From: Flavobacterium sp. 245
GTDB taxonomy: Bacteria; Bacteroidota; Bacteroidia; Flavobacteriales; Flavobacteriaceae
DNA: 64,000 nt
Assembly: GCF_004362055.1 (NCBI RefSeq)
Contig: NZ_SNXB01000001.1
Location: 248,001-312,000 of the forward strand
Direction of reading: 5' to 3'
Shown one piece after another: positions 52,576 through 60,872 of the stretch. Below the pieces are notes generated by a model, which saw nothing but the letters and a program-made list of their open reading frames with translations, ran no database searches and was not told the DNA's origin. Each line of letters starts with the position of its first letter. Position 1 is the first letter of the stretch. The position numbers and the translations under genes were made by a program.

Positions 52576-55035
52576 ATGAAAGAAACTTTACATCGAATAA
52601 AAGTCTTTTTGCAGTCGGCTGGTTTTAGAAAATATGCCAAACGTTTTGGATTTTTTATTTTAGGATTAATAGCACTTCTCTTAATTGCCTGTGGAGGATT
52701 ATCGATTTATTTCAACCGAAATAAAACCGAAATCATGGCCAAAATAAACACCAAAATCAATGAAAACATCAATGGGAAATTTCATATTGGTGATTTTCAT
52801 TATAAGTTTTTAACTGGTCTCCCCAATTTCACTTTGGCTTTAAAAGATGTAGAGTTAAAAGACAATCAATGGAACAGCCACAAACACACTTTACTAAAAG
52901 CAAAGGAAATTGAAGTTCGCCTGAATGTCTGGAGTCTACTGCAAAAAGAAATCAATATTCACAAAATACTGATCAGCGACGCTCAGATTTATGTTTATAA
53001 AGCCGAAAACGGTTATTCGAACGCTAATATTTTTAAACCGAAAAAGAAAAAAACACCAGAAACTAAATCGGAAAGTGAAACTACGATTGATGAAATCGAC
53101 CTCAACAACGTTCATTTCGTCCTCGACAATCGCATTGGCCATAAATTATTTGATTTTGATGTAGCCAGTTTAAAATCAAAAGTAGATTACGATGGAGACA
53201 ACTGGAAAACCGATGTATTTTTAGATACTCAAATTGGCAGTTTGGCCTTCAATACCGTTCACGGGAGTTTTGCCAAACAAAAACAACTCAAAGGAACTTT
53301 CGCCGTTACCTATTCTAGTGAAAAAGAAAAAATTGACGTAAAAACTACTGGACTAAAAATTGGAACAGATTCATTTGATATCGTTGCTTTTTTCAATTTA
53401 GCCAAAGGGAGTGCGCTGTTCGGCATCAATATCAGCACTACGATTTTATGGCAAAACGCTTCCAATTTATTATCGGCAAATATCAGTTCTAAACTTAACC
53501 GATTTAATCTGAAAAAAGAAATCGATGTGAATTGCGACATCAAAGGCGATTTTAATGCTGAAGGTGATCCAAGAATCGTCGTTCAGGCCGAAGTACACAA
53601 TAACGAACTCAGTATTCCGGATGGCTTGCTTACCGATTGCGATTTCAAAGGAATCTTCACCAATAATTTCAAGCCAAAAGAAGGTTTTAGCGACGCGAAT
53701 TCTGCTGTAATTCTAACGCGTTTTTCTGCTAAATACAAAAATGTACCGCTTAAAATTGCGCAATTATCCATCAACAATCTCGAAAAACCATTGGCAACCG
53801 GAGTTGTGAATTCTGATTTTGACCTTCCTGTTGTTAACGAAGAAAACACCGAAAAATGGATTCATTTTACCGAAGGACACGCCACGCTCAACTTAAAATT
53901 TCAGTTTGACATTGTAGATTTATACATTACTAAACCGCGTTTTATTGGAAATGTAGACGTTAAGAATGTCTCTTTCCATTTTATTCCGAAAAACATTCAC
54001 GCCGAAAAAATAAACGTGCAGCTGCAATTTACACAAGAGGCTTTGATCATTAATAAAATAGCTTACAAACACAAAAACAACACTATTTTCATAGACGGAA
54101 AAATCAATAATTTCCTGAATCTATATTACGACGCTCCCGAAAAAATGGTTGTAAACTGGAATATCTATTGCCCGAATATCGATGTTAAACAGTTTTTGGG
54201 CGTTTTGGCCACTTCTCAAAAAAAGAAAGTGACGTCAAAAAAACCTTCTATGTCTCATCAGCTACGAAATGCAATCGAAAAATGTATTGTCGACATTAAC
54301 CTCAAAGCCGATAAAATCACTTATAATAAATTGACCGCCACAAATACAAAAGCCCAAATCCAGATGATCGATTCGCGATTGGTAATCAAAAATGGCTCGC
54401 TGCAAACTTGCGGCGGAAGCATTAATTTTAGTACGACACTTTCTCCAACTGGTAAAAACTACAATTTTGCTTCAAACGCACAGGTCAATCAGGTTGATAT
54501 TACACAGTTTTTAAAGTCATTTAATAACTTCGGAATCAAATCATTTACGCCTAACAATATTCATGGAAAATTAACCAGCAATGCTAATGTTACAGGTTTG
54601 ATGAACACGAACGGCGAATTGATCACGAATTCGACGCACGGAAGCTTAAAATTTAATGTCAGTCAGGGTGCTTTGGTCAATTTTGAACCTATTATGAAAG
54701 TGGGGAAATTTGCTTTTCCGTTTCGCGATGTCGAGAATATTACGTTCAGTGATTTGTCTGGTGATTTTAAATTACGCGGCGAATTGGTCGATATTAATAA
54801 ATTAACCATTAGTTCGAGTGTTTTAAATCTTGATGCAAAAGGTGTTTATTCATTTGGCCGAGGCACAAATCTCGCACTTACAATTCCGCTTCGAAATTCT
54901 AAAAACGACGCCAAACTTTCTTCAAAAGAAGAACGCGATGCTGTTCGAGGAAAAGGCATTATTCTACGTTTAGTGGCTTATGATGACAATGGAAAAATGA
55001 AGATTAAGATGGGGAAAAAGGAGAAGGAGAAGTAA
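52576..55035 (+). CDS. AsmA-family protein
   Basis: 819 residues. One N-terminal membrane helix (about 24-46) anchors a long periplasmic domain. The first part (NENINGKFHIGDFHYKFL, then FTLALKDVELKD) matches the AsmA N-terminus; the C-terminal region (about 570-790) with GSINFSTTLSP and LTSNANVTGL has the AsmA_C repeats, and the end is a lysine-rich tail. Members form hydrophobic groove-like bridges and are linked to lipid transport to the outer membrane. The role of this one is inferred from family only. Confidence 0.87.
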   Translation: MKETLHRIKVFLQSAGFRKYAKRFGFFILGLIALLLIACGGLSIYFNRNKTEIMAKINTKINENINGKFHIGDFHYKFLTGLPNFTLALKDVELKDNQWNSHKHTLLKAKEIEVRLNVWSLLQKEINIHKILISDAQIYVYKAENGYSNANIFKPKKKKTPETKSESETTIDEIDLNNVHFVLDNRIGHKLFDFDVASLKSKVDYDGDNWKTDVFLDTQIGSLAFNTVHGSFAKQKQLKGTFAVTYSSEKEKIDVKTTGLKIGTDSFDIVAFFNLAKGSALFGINISTTILWQNASNLLSANISSKLNRFNLKKEIDVNCDIKGDFNAEGDPRIVVQAEVHNNELSIPDGLLTDCDFKGIFTNNFKPKEGFSDANSAVILTRFSAKYKNVPLKIAQLSINNLEKPLATGVVNSDFDLPVVNEENTEKWIHFTEGHATLNLKFQFDIVDLYITKPRFIGNVDVKNVSFHFIPKNIHAEKINVQLQFTQEALIINKIAYKHKNNTIFIDGKINNFLNLYYDAPEKMVVNWNIYCPNIDVKQFLGVLATSQKKKVTSKKPSMSHQLRNAIEKCIVDINLKADKITYNKLTATNTKAQIQMIDSRLVIKNGSLQTCGGSINFSTTLSPTGKNYNFASNAQVNQVDITQFLKSFNNFGIKSFTPNNIHGKLTSNANVTGLMNTNGELITNSTHGSLKFNVSQGALVNFEPIMKVGKFAFPFRDVENITFSDLSGDFKLRGELVDINKLTISSSVLNLDAKGVYSFGRGTNLALTIPLRNSKNDAKLSSKEERDAVRGKGIILRLVAYDDNGKMKIKMGKKEKEK

Positions 55036-55138
55036 AAAATCTCATCTTTGTTGAAATAATACAATCACAACATAAAAACCTATAACCAATTAAATACCAC
55101 TAATTATTAAATTTCAAACCTTTAATAATTAAATATCC

Positions 55139-55585
55139 ATGGACTGTTTTACGCCAGAACAACGTTCCAAAGTCATGAGTAGAATTCGTGGCACTAATAC
55201 CAAAGACGAAGTTCGTTTGGCAAAAGCATTATGGCATATTGGATACCGTTATCGTAAAAATAATAAAAAGGTTTTTGGCACTCCAGATTTGACTTTTACA
55301 GCATTAAAAGTTGCCATTTTTGTCGATGGAGAATTCTTTCACGGCAAAGATTGGGAAACCAGAAAAAAACCGCAGACTAATTCGGAATATTGGATCAAAA
55401 AAATCGAGCGAAATATGCAACGAGATTACGAAGTCAATGCCTATTTAGAATCTCACAATTGGAAAGTTTTGCGTTTTTGGAGCAATGATATTAAGAAGAA
55501 TTTGGGCGCCTGTATTGTAGAAATTCAGAATACAATAATTCTCAGAACAGAGATATTGACAAAGATTCCTTCTTCTATAGAATGA
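55139..55585 (+). CDS. vsr: Very short patch repair endonuclease-like protein (Vsr), orphan
   Basis: 148 residues. Vsr motifs are seen: RSKVMSRIRGTNTKDEVRL (first helix, with Glu24), GTPDLTF (Asp50, catalytic), FVDGEFFHGKDW (His68), and KKPQTNSEYWIKKIERNMQRD. Vsr proteins nick at T:G mismatches left after 5-methylcytosine deamination. The cysteines that hold the structural zinc in the E. coli enzyme are not in this segment. No cytosine methyltransferase gene is adjacent, which is unusual because vsr is usually next to one. Confidence 0.88.
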   Translation: MDCFTPEQRSKVMSRIRGTNTKDEVRLAKALWHIGYRYRKNNKKVFGTPDLTFTALKVAIFVDGEFFHGKDWETRKKPQTNSEYWIKKIERNMQRDYEVNAYLESHNWKVLRFWSNDIKKNLGACIVEIQNTIILRTEILTKIPSSIE

Positions 55586-55627
55586 TAAAAAAGTGACGAA
55601 AAATTTCATAATGTTTTATTAACTCGC

Positions 55628-55658
55628 TTGGCTTTTCTCTTTAAAAAAGATAGCTTTG
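55628..55658 (+). promoter_or_regulatory. Promoter of the hibernation factor gene
   Basis: TTG (55628-55630), a 20-nt spacer and TAGCTTTG (55651-55658) match the Bacteroidota consensus. The longest frame's TTG start lies inside this box. Confidence 0.72.
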
Positions 55659-55685
55659 AGAGACAATCATAAAATACAAACCATT

Positions 55686-56000
55686 ATGAAGATTCAGATC
55701 AACACCGACAAAAACATTGATGGACACGCTAGATTAGAAAACTACTTTTCTGCAGAATTAGAAAAAGGCTTAGCTCGTTTTGAAGACAAAATTACCCGTA
55801 TTGAAGTTCACTTTGGGGATGAAAATGGGGAAAAGTTTGGCCTGCATGATAAAAAATGCTTGATCGAAGTGCGTCCGCAAAAATTACAGCCAATTACCGT
55901 TACAGAACACTCCGATACATTAGAAAAAGCTTTTAGCGGTGCTTTGAGCAAAATCAAAAAATCACTAACTACTACTTACGAAAAACAAAAAGCTTTTTAA
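55686..56000 (+). CDS. hpf: Ribosome hibernation promoting factor (HPF/RaiA family, short form)
   Basis: 104 residues from ATG 55686. The fold is the beta-alpha-beta-beta-beta-alpha S30AE domain, with KNIDGHARLENYFSAELEKG, IEVHFGDENGEK, CLIEVRPQ and HSDTLEKAFSGALSKIKK. It binds 30S subunits or idle ribosomes in stationary phase. A TTG upstream start (55656) is part of the TAGCTTTG promoter box and is rejected. A strong terminator follows. Confidence 0.93.
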   Translation: MKIQINTDKNIDGHARLENYFSAELEKGLARFEDKITRIEVHFGDENGEKFGLHDKKCLIEVRPQKLQPITVTEHSDTLEKAFSGALSKIKKSLTTTYEKQKAF

Positions 56001-56014
56001 ATTTCAAAGTATAT

Positions 56015-56051
56015 AAAAAAAAGACGTTTCAATTTGAAACGTCTTTTTTTT
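56015..56051 (+). terminator. Rho-independent terminator of hpf
   Basis: A perfect 18-bp palindromic stem (56015-56032 with 56034-56051, core GACGTTTCAA) flanked by A and T runs. Confidence 0.9.
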
Positions 56052-56140
56052 ATAGTTTGAAAAGGGACAAAGGTTCAAAGATACAGAGCGACAAAGGTTT
56101 CTTTGGACCTTTGCCACTTTGTTCCTTTGAACCTTTTTCT

Positions 56141-56812
56141 CTACGATTTCGGAAGAGGCGCTCCTACAGCAATATCACATCTGTGTCCTGCCTGTCCGTG
56201 TGGCGGATTCATTCCTTCGGCTACTGTTTGCGCTGGTTCGGTACTTAATAAAGCAGGAACCGCATTATTTCCTGCGGGTGGCGTTACGGTAAACGATTGT
56301 GAAGCGCTTCCGCTTTGTGCAGTATTTGACGCAGCAGGTTTTGCAACTGGTGAATTTAAAGGAGCTCCAACCGGAATATCACATCTGTGACCTGGCTGAC
56401 CGTGCGACGGATTCATTCCTTTTGCAACTTTTACCGGTGCGGCAACTGTTGTTGTAACTACATTTTTTTGATTTGGATTCACTTGAACCACTTGTGGTGC
56501 TTGGGTTGTTGTCACCTGGCCTTGTTGTGGCGCAGCCGAATTTAATGGCGCACCAACGGCAATATCACAACGATGTCCCGGCTGTCCATGAGCAGGATTT
56601 AATCCTTTTGTTTCTCCTAAAACTGTATTTGGGTTTGCAGTCTGGGTTTGTACAACTGGCGTGTTTGTCGCGGTTTTTGCAGTATCTTTTGCAAGTCCAA
56701 GTCTGACCAATTCTGATGTTGCGGTATTTTCTTGAGGCTCTAATTCTTTTTTACAAGAAATAAAAAGCAATGTCGAAAAAGCCAGCGAACTTATTAAGAT
56801 TTTCGGATTCAT
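56141..56812 (-). CDS. Lipoprotein with three HGQxGHRCDI repeats
   Basis: 223 residues. The signal ends in lipidated Cys20 (FISC). Three copies of a conserved 21-23-residue block (about 70-92, 132-154, 200-220) carry the invariant core HGQ(P/A)GHRCDI(A/P)VGAPL, preceded by G(L/M)NP. Each block has two His and one Cys. The linkers are Ala/Thr/Val/Gln/Pro-rich and poorly conserved. I recognise no named domain. The His/Cys pattern suggests metal or heme binding, or a thiol switch, at the outer membrane or cell surface; this is inference. Confidence 0.85.
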   Translation of the reverse strand: MNPKILISSLAFSTLLFISCKKELEPQENTATSELVRLGLAKDTAKTATNTPVVQTQTANPNTVLGETKGLNPAHGQPGHRCDIAVGAPLNSAAPQQGQVTTTQAPQVVQVNPNQKNVVTTTVAAPVKVAKGMNPSHGQPGHRCDIPVGAPLNSPVAKPAASNTAQSGSASQSFTVTPPAGNNAVPALLSTEPAQTVAEGMNPPHGQAGHRCDIAVGAPLPKS

Positions 56813-56851
56813 GATTGTGGTATTTTAAAGCTCTCAAATATAAAAATTTTA

Positions 56852-57015
56852 AACCATATAAGTAATGTAAGGGAATTTTAGTTTTACAGGGAATTACTTA
56901 ACTTAATAATCTCGCAAAGTCGCAGAGTCGCAAAGTTTTTTACACAGGTTTAAAAGACAATTAAATTAATTATGTCCCACTATTATATGAGCTTGTATTC
57001 CTTATATGGTTAAAA
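56852..57015. repeat. ACCATATAAG-family inverted repeat with long spacer
   Basis: The left arm aaccatataagtaatgtaag (from 56852) and the right arm cttgtattccttatatggtt (to 57011) are imperfect reverse complements (about 16 of 20). The element lies between the repeat lipoprotein and the exported NTF2-like gene. A tctcgcaaagtcgcagagtcgcaaag word sits in the spacer. Confidence 0.7.
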
Positions 57016-57047
57016 ACCTTTAACTTTAAGGTCAAATAACCTAACTC

Positions 57048-57539
57048 ATGAAAAAAACAATTCTACTTCTTTTATTTGTTGCTTCTTTTGCAAATGCACA
57101 AACTTCTGATAAAGACAAAATCAATCAGACTTTAGATACTTGGCACAAAGCCGCTGCCGATGTTAAATTTGACGCTTATTTTGATTTAATGGCTGATGAT
57201 GCCATTTTTATTGGAACAGACGCTACCGAAAACTGGACCAAAAAGAACTTCAAAATTTGGGCAAAACCTCATTTCGATAAAGGAAAAGCATGGAACTTTA
57301 CTGCTTTAGAACGTCACATCTTTTTTGACAAAACTGGAACTATTGCTTGGTTTGATGAATTGCTAAATACTCAAATGAAAATTTGTCGCGGATCGGGCGT
57401 TTTGGTTAAAGTTGGAAAAGAATGGAAAATCCAGCATTATGTTCTCTCCATGACAATTCCAAATGAAGAAGTCGATGCGATTACCAAAATAAAAGCACCA
57501 ATCGAAGATGCCTTGATTGCTAAACTTCAAAAAAAATAA
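57048..57539 (+). CDS. Exported NTF2-like (SnoaL/DUF4440-type) protein
   Basis: 163 residues. The signal peptide (1-18, ending NAQ) is followed by a cone-shaped alpha+beta domain: INQTLDTWHKAAADVKFDAYFDLMADDAIFIGTDATENWTK (in parts) and then KVGKEWKIQHYVLSM. This is the pattern of NTF2-like SnoaL/DUF4440 proteins, which bind small molecules in a pocket. Secreted or periplasmic, function unknown. Confidence 0.8.
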   Translation: MKKTILLLLFVASFANAQTSDKDKINQTLDTWHKAAADVKFDAYFDLMADDAIFIGTDATENWTKKNFKIWAKPHFDKGKAWNFTALERHIFFDKTGTIAWFDELLNTQMKICRGSGVLVKVGKEWKIQHYVLSMTIPNEEVDAITKIKAPIEDALIAKLQKK

Positions 57540-57801
57540 ACAATTTTCAGTTTTATTCTTATAATCCTAACTTTTAGAAGGCTTTAGAAAGCTCATTATC
57601 AAAATAATTATAATACAATTGACAATTTTAGGTGCAAATTAGAACTTCAAAATAAAATACTCTCAAAAAACACCTCTATAATTTACAAAATCATTTAAAA
57701 TAAAAACCACACCGCTATTTTAACAGCCCTTGAAATCAAAATATTTAATTTTTTTTAACTTTGACCCCAAAAAAAATAGGGTTCAATAAAGTATTTGAAA
57801 A
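57540..57801. other. 262-nt spacer before amt
   Basis: A+T-rich. It carries no gene. The only feature is the promoter of amt at 57730-57763. Confidence 0.6.
57730..57763 (+). promoter_or_regulatory. Promoter of amt
   Basis: TTG (57730-57732), a 23-nt spacer and TAACTTTG (57756-57763). The leader is about 30 nt. Confidence 0.6.
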
Positions 57802-59184
57802 ATGAAAATAGAAAAACGCTGGATCATTTCCTTTATTATGATAAGCATTGTTTGCATCACGGGTGCATTTTGGCCAACAATGACCGAAAATAGTTATGTA
57901 TTATCTGAATTTGACACTACCGATCATATTGTTCCGGCCGATGTTGCCTGGATGTTGACTTCATCTTGTTTAGTTTTAATCATGACGCCTGGTTTATCTT
58001 TTTTCTACGGCGGAATGGTTGGCAAAAAAAATGTGATTTCGACCATGCTTCAAAGTTTCATTTGTTTGGGAGTGGTTACACTTTTATGGGTTGTAGTTGC
58101 TTTTAGTCTTGCTTTTGGAGAACCAGTTGGTTTTGGCTCTGGCGATCATTTTTATAGTTTCTTCGGGAATCCTACCACTTTTGCTTTTATGGATTATGTG
58201 GGCGTTTTGCCTCATAAGCAATTAGCCAGCACGATTCCGTTTATGCTTTTTGCTTTGTTTCAAATGAAATTTGCCATTATTGCTCCGGCAATCATCACAG
58301 GTTCATTTGCAGAACGTGTTCGATTTATATCCTATTTAATTTTCATTAGTTTATTTACGATTTTTATATATGCTCCTTTATGCCACGCAGTTTGGTACCC
58401 AACTGGGATTTTAGGAAGCTATTTTGGCGTTAAAGATTTTGCCGGAGGAACGGTAGTACACATGAGTTCTGGTTTTGCTGCTTTGGCAGGAGTTATTGTT
58501 TTAGGAAAAAGAAAAAACAGTCAGCATATTCCAACTAATATTCCTTTTGTATTATTAGGAACCGGAATGCTATGGTTTGGATGGTTTGGCTTCAACGCGG
58601 GTTCTGCCCTTGCTGCAAACGGAACCGCCGCTATGGCTTTTGCAACCACAACAACTTCATCAGCCGCTGCAATGCTAACTTGGATTTTCTTTGACCGAAT
58701 GAACGGAAGAAAAGTTTCGGCACTTGGCGCCTGTATTGGAGCAGTAGTTGGTCTTGTTGCCATTACTCCTGCCGCAGGTTTTGTCTCTGTTCCTGAAAGT
58801 ATGTTCTTTGGTTTTGTAACGGCTTTGGTTTCCAACACGGCAGTAAATTGTAAATATTCAAAAAAATTCGACGACACTTTGGACGTTTTTGCTTGTCATG
58901 GAGTTGGAGGAATTATGGGAATGATTTTAACTGCCATTTTTGCACATGGAGAAAACGCAAGTTTACTACACGGCGGATGGAATGTTTTTGGGCATCATAT
59001 GATGGCATTAGTTTTAGTTTCGCTTTTTACTTTCTTCGGAGCGTACTTCTTGTTCAAAGTAACAAACTTTATTATTCCGCTGCGAGTTTCTGAAGAATCA
59101 GAACATATTGGACTTGATTTGTCGCAACACGATGAAACGCTTGATCCAAAAACAAAAGCAATTACTGAACCGCATTACGGGTAA
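57802..59184 (+). CDS. amt: Ammonium transporter (Amt family)
   Basis: 460 residues. Eleven core membrane helices are present, with an extra N-terminal hydrophobic stretch. The twin His of the conduction pore are His220 (TVVHMSSG) and His366 (DVFACHGVGG). The gate Phe region (AIITGSFAERVRF) is present. It lets ammonium/ammonia pass across the inner membrane. There is no glnK/PII gene next to it, unlike many bacteria. Confidence 0.95.
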   Translation: MKIEKRWIISFIMISIVCITGAFWPTMTENSYVLSEFDTTDHIVPADVAWMLTSSCLVLIMTPGLSFFYGGMVGKKNVISTMLQSFICLGVVTLLWVVVAFSLAFGEPVGFGSGDHFYSFFGNPTTFAFMDYVGVLPHKQLASTIPFMLFALFQMKFAIIAPAIITGSFAERVRFISYLIFISLFTIFIYAPLCHAVWYPTGILGSYFGVKDFAGGTVVHMSSGFAALAGVIVLGKRKNSQHIPTNIPFVLLGTGMLWFGWFGFNAGSALAANGTAAMAFATTTTSSAAAMLTWIFFDRMNGRKVSALGACIGAVVGLVAITPAAGFVSVPESMFFGFVTALVSNTAVNCKYSKKFDDTLDVFACHGVGGIMGMILTAIFAHGENASLLHGGWNVFGHHMMALVLVSLFTFFGAYFLFKVTNFIIPLRVSEESEHIGLDLSQHDETLDPKTKAITEPHYG

Positions 59185-59193
59185 AAAATAAAG

Positions 59194-59279
59194 TTTGCCA
59201 CGAATTACACTAATTTCCACTAATTTTCTTCTACAAGCAGTTAAATTGATTCGGGGAAATTCGGGAAATTCGTGGCAAA
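59194..59279. repeat. Inverted repeat TTTGCCACGAATT ... AATTCGTGGCAAA
   Basis: The 13-bp arms 59194-59206 and 59267-59279 are exact reverse complements, and the inner sequence (cactaatttcc, gaaattcgggaaa) adds imperfect pairing. The same words occur at the start of the window (attcgtggcaaaa) and near 51540 and 51890. Confidence 0.8.
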
Positions 59280-59325
59280 AAAATTTTAAACCATAATTAC
59301 GTTCTATTCATTCGTTTATATTCCT

Positions 59326-59333
59326 TAATTTTG
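59326..59333 (+). promoter_or_regulatory. Bacteroidota -7 promoter box of trmB
   Basis: TAATTTTG lies 18 nt before the GTG start at 59352 and contains the TTG that opens the longer frame. Confidence 0.55.
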
Positions 59334-59351
59334 CGGAAAATTTTTGTAAAA

Positions 59352-60029
59352 GTGGGAAGTAAAAATAAACTTAAGAGATTCAGAGAAAACGAAACATTTC
59401 AAAACGTTTTTCAGCCAACCAGAGAAGAAGTTGTAGGTGATTTAATGCCTTTAAGAGGAAAATGGAATTCTGATTTCTTTAAAAATGATAATCCATTAGT
59501 TTTAGAATTAGGGTGCGGAAAAGGAGAATATTCTGTTGGATTAGCTGAAAAATATCCCAACAAAAATTTTATCGGAATTGACATTAAAGGTGCGCGTTTC
59601 TGGAGAGGCGCTAAAACCGCTGTTGAAAACGGACTGCATAATGTGGCTTTCGTTCGTACACAGATCGAATTAATCAATCATATTTTTGCCGAAGGCGAAG
59701 TAGACGAAATCTGGATTACTTTTCCAGATCCTCAGATCAAATACAAGAGAACGAAACACAGAATGACTAATTCTGAATTTCTTCAATTGTATAAAAAAAT
59801 CCTTAAAAAAGACGGTGTCGTAAACTTAAAAACCGACAGTGAATTCATGCATGGCTATACGCTTGGGTTACTTCATGGAGAAGGACACGAGGTACTTTAC
59901 GCCAATCATAACGTTTATAAAAATGAAGGAAGTCCTGAAGTTGTTACTGCAATTCAGACATTTTACGAAAAACAATATTTAGAAATTAACAAGGCAATTA
60001 CGTATATTCGTTTCAAAATTAAAGACTAA
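59352..60029 (+). CDS. trmB: tRNA (guanine-N7-)-methyltransferase TrmB
   Basis: 225 residues from GTG 59352, giving the N-terminus MGSKNKLKRF that is standard for Flavobacterium TrmB. The longer frame would start at TTG 59331, which is in the -7 box. The SAM-binding fold has LVLELGCGKGEYSVGLA, IGIDIKGARFWRGA and the family signature IWITFPDPQIKYKRTKHRM. It methylates G46 in the variable loop of tRNAs. A LysE gene follows 43 nt later on the same strand. Confidence 0.95.
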   Translation: MGSKNKLKRFRENETFQNVFQPTREEVVGDLMPLRGKWNSDFFKNDNPLVLELGCGKGEYSVGLAEKYPNKNFIGIDIKGARFWRGAKTAVENGLHNVAFVRTQIELINHIFAEGEVDEIWITFPDPQIKYKRTKHRMTNSEFLQLYKKILKKDGVVNLKTDSEFMHGYTLGLLHGEGHEVLYANHNVYKNEGSPEVVTAIQTFYEKQYLEINKAITYIRFKIKD

Positions 60030-60072
60030 TTTAATTTCGAAAAACAAATATTCTAACTGATCCAGTAACTGA

Positions 60073-60711
60073 ATGGCATTATTTACTCCATTACTTTCGG
60101 GCTTTATTGCGGCTGCAATTGGGATTATTCCGCCAGGTTTAATCAACATGACCGCAGCTAAAATAAACATGAAAGAAGGGAAAAAGAATGCACTCTGGTT
60201 TGTTGTTGGTGCTGTTTTGGTCATTTTCTTTCAGGTTTCAGTGGCCGTTTTATTTGCGCGCGTTATCGACAATCGACCAGATGTTGTGACTTTATTGCGT
60301 GAAGTTGGTTTTGTAATTTTCTCTATTTTGACAATCTACTTTTTGTTTATTGCCAAAGATCCGCAAACCAAAAAGAAATCTAAAATCAAAAAAAGCAGTA
60401 AAAAAAGCCGTTTCTTTCTCGGAATGTTGCTTTCTGGCTTAAACTTTTTTCCTATTCCGTATTATGTTGTAGTAAGTGTGACGCTTGCATCCTATCATCT
60501 TTTTGCATTTGAAAACAATATTATTTTCACTTTTGTCTTAGGCTCGGTTTTAGGCTCGTTTGCCGCTTTGTACAGTTACATCGCTTTCTTTGGAAGAATC
60601 GAAAAGAAAACAGATTACCTGATGCGCAACATGAATACAATTATTGGAAGCATTACCGGTTTAGTTGCCGTGGTAACGCTCTTTAATATTTTGAATTATT
60701 ACTTTGGATAG
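60073..60711 (+). CDS. LysE family translocator
   Basis: 212 residues with six membrane helices. The first helix has the LysE signature GIIPPGLINMTAAKINMKEG. Helix 2 onward follows the family pattern, with a basic loop (KKKSKIKKSSKKSRFFLGM) before helix 4 and SGLNFFPIPYYVVVSVT in helix 4. It probably exports an amino acid or a related small molecule. Likely transcribed with trmB. Confidence 0.85.
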   Translation: MALFTPLLSGFIAAAIGIIPPGLINMTAAKINMKEGKKNALWFVVGAVLVIFFQVSVAVLFARVIDNRPDVVTLLREVGFVIFSILTIYFLFIAKDPQTKKKSKIKKSSKKSRFFLGMLLSGLNFFPIPYYVVVSVTLASYHLFAFENNIIFTFVLGSVLGSFAALYSYIAFFGRIEKKTDYLMRNMNTIIGSITGLVAVVTLFNILNYYFG

Positions 60712-60720
60712 AAAATATTG

Positions 60721-60858
60721 GCCACAGATTATAAGATTAAAATAATTTCTTGTTTATTCTGTAAAAAAAAAATTCTCACGCGGATTTAGCAGGTTTAGAT
60801 TATTTTTATCTGCGAGAAACCAATTTTAAGAAATCTTTCTAATCTTATAATCTGTGGC
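60721..60858. repeat. Nested palindrome filling the lysE-atl spacer
   Basis: The outer arms GCCACAGATTATAAGATTA (60721-60739) and its complement (60840-60858) match over 19 nt. Inside, ctcacgcggatttagcagg and atctgcgagaa give a second imperfect arm. Confidence 0.85.
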
Positions 60859-60872
60859 AAAAAACCAAACCT

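Noticed and set aside
56103..56390. Plus-strand frames opposite the HGQxGHRCDI lipoprotein
   Set aside because: They are antisense shadows whose open length comes from the repetitive coding of the real minus-strand gene.
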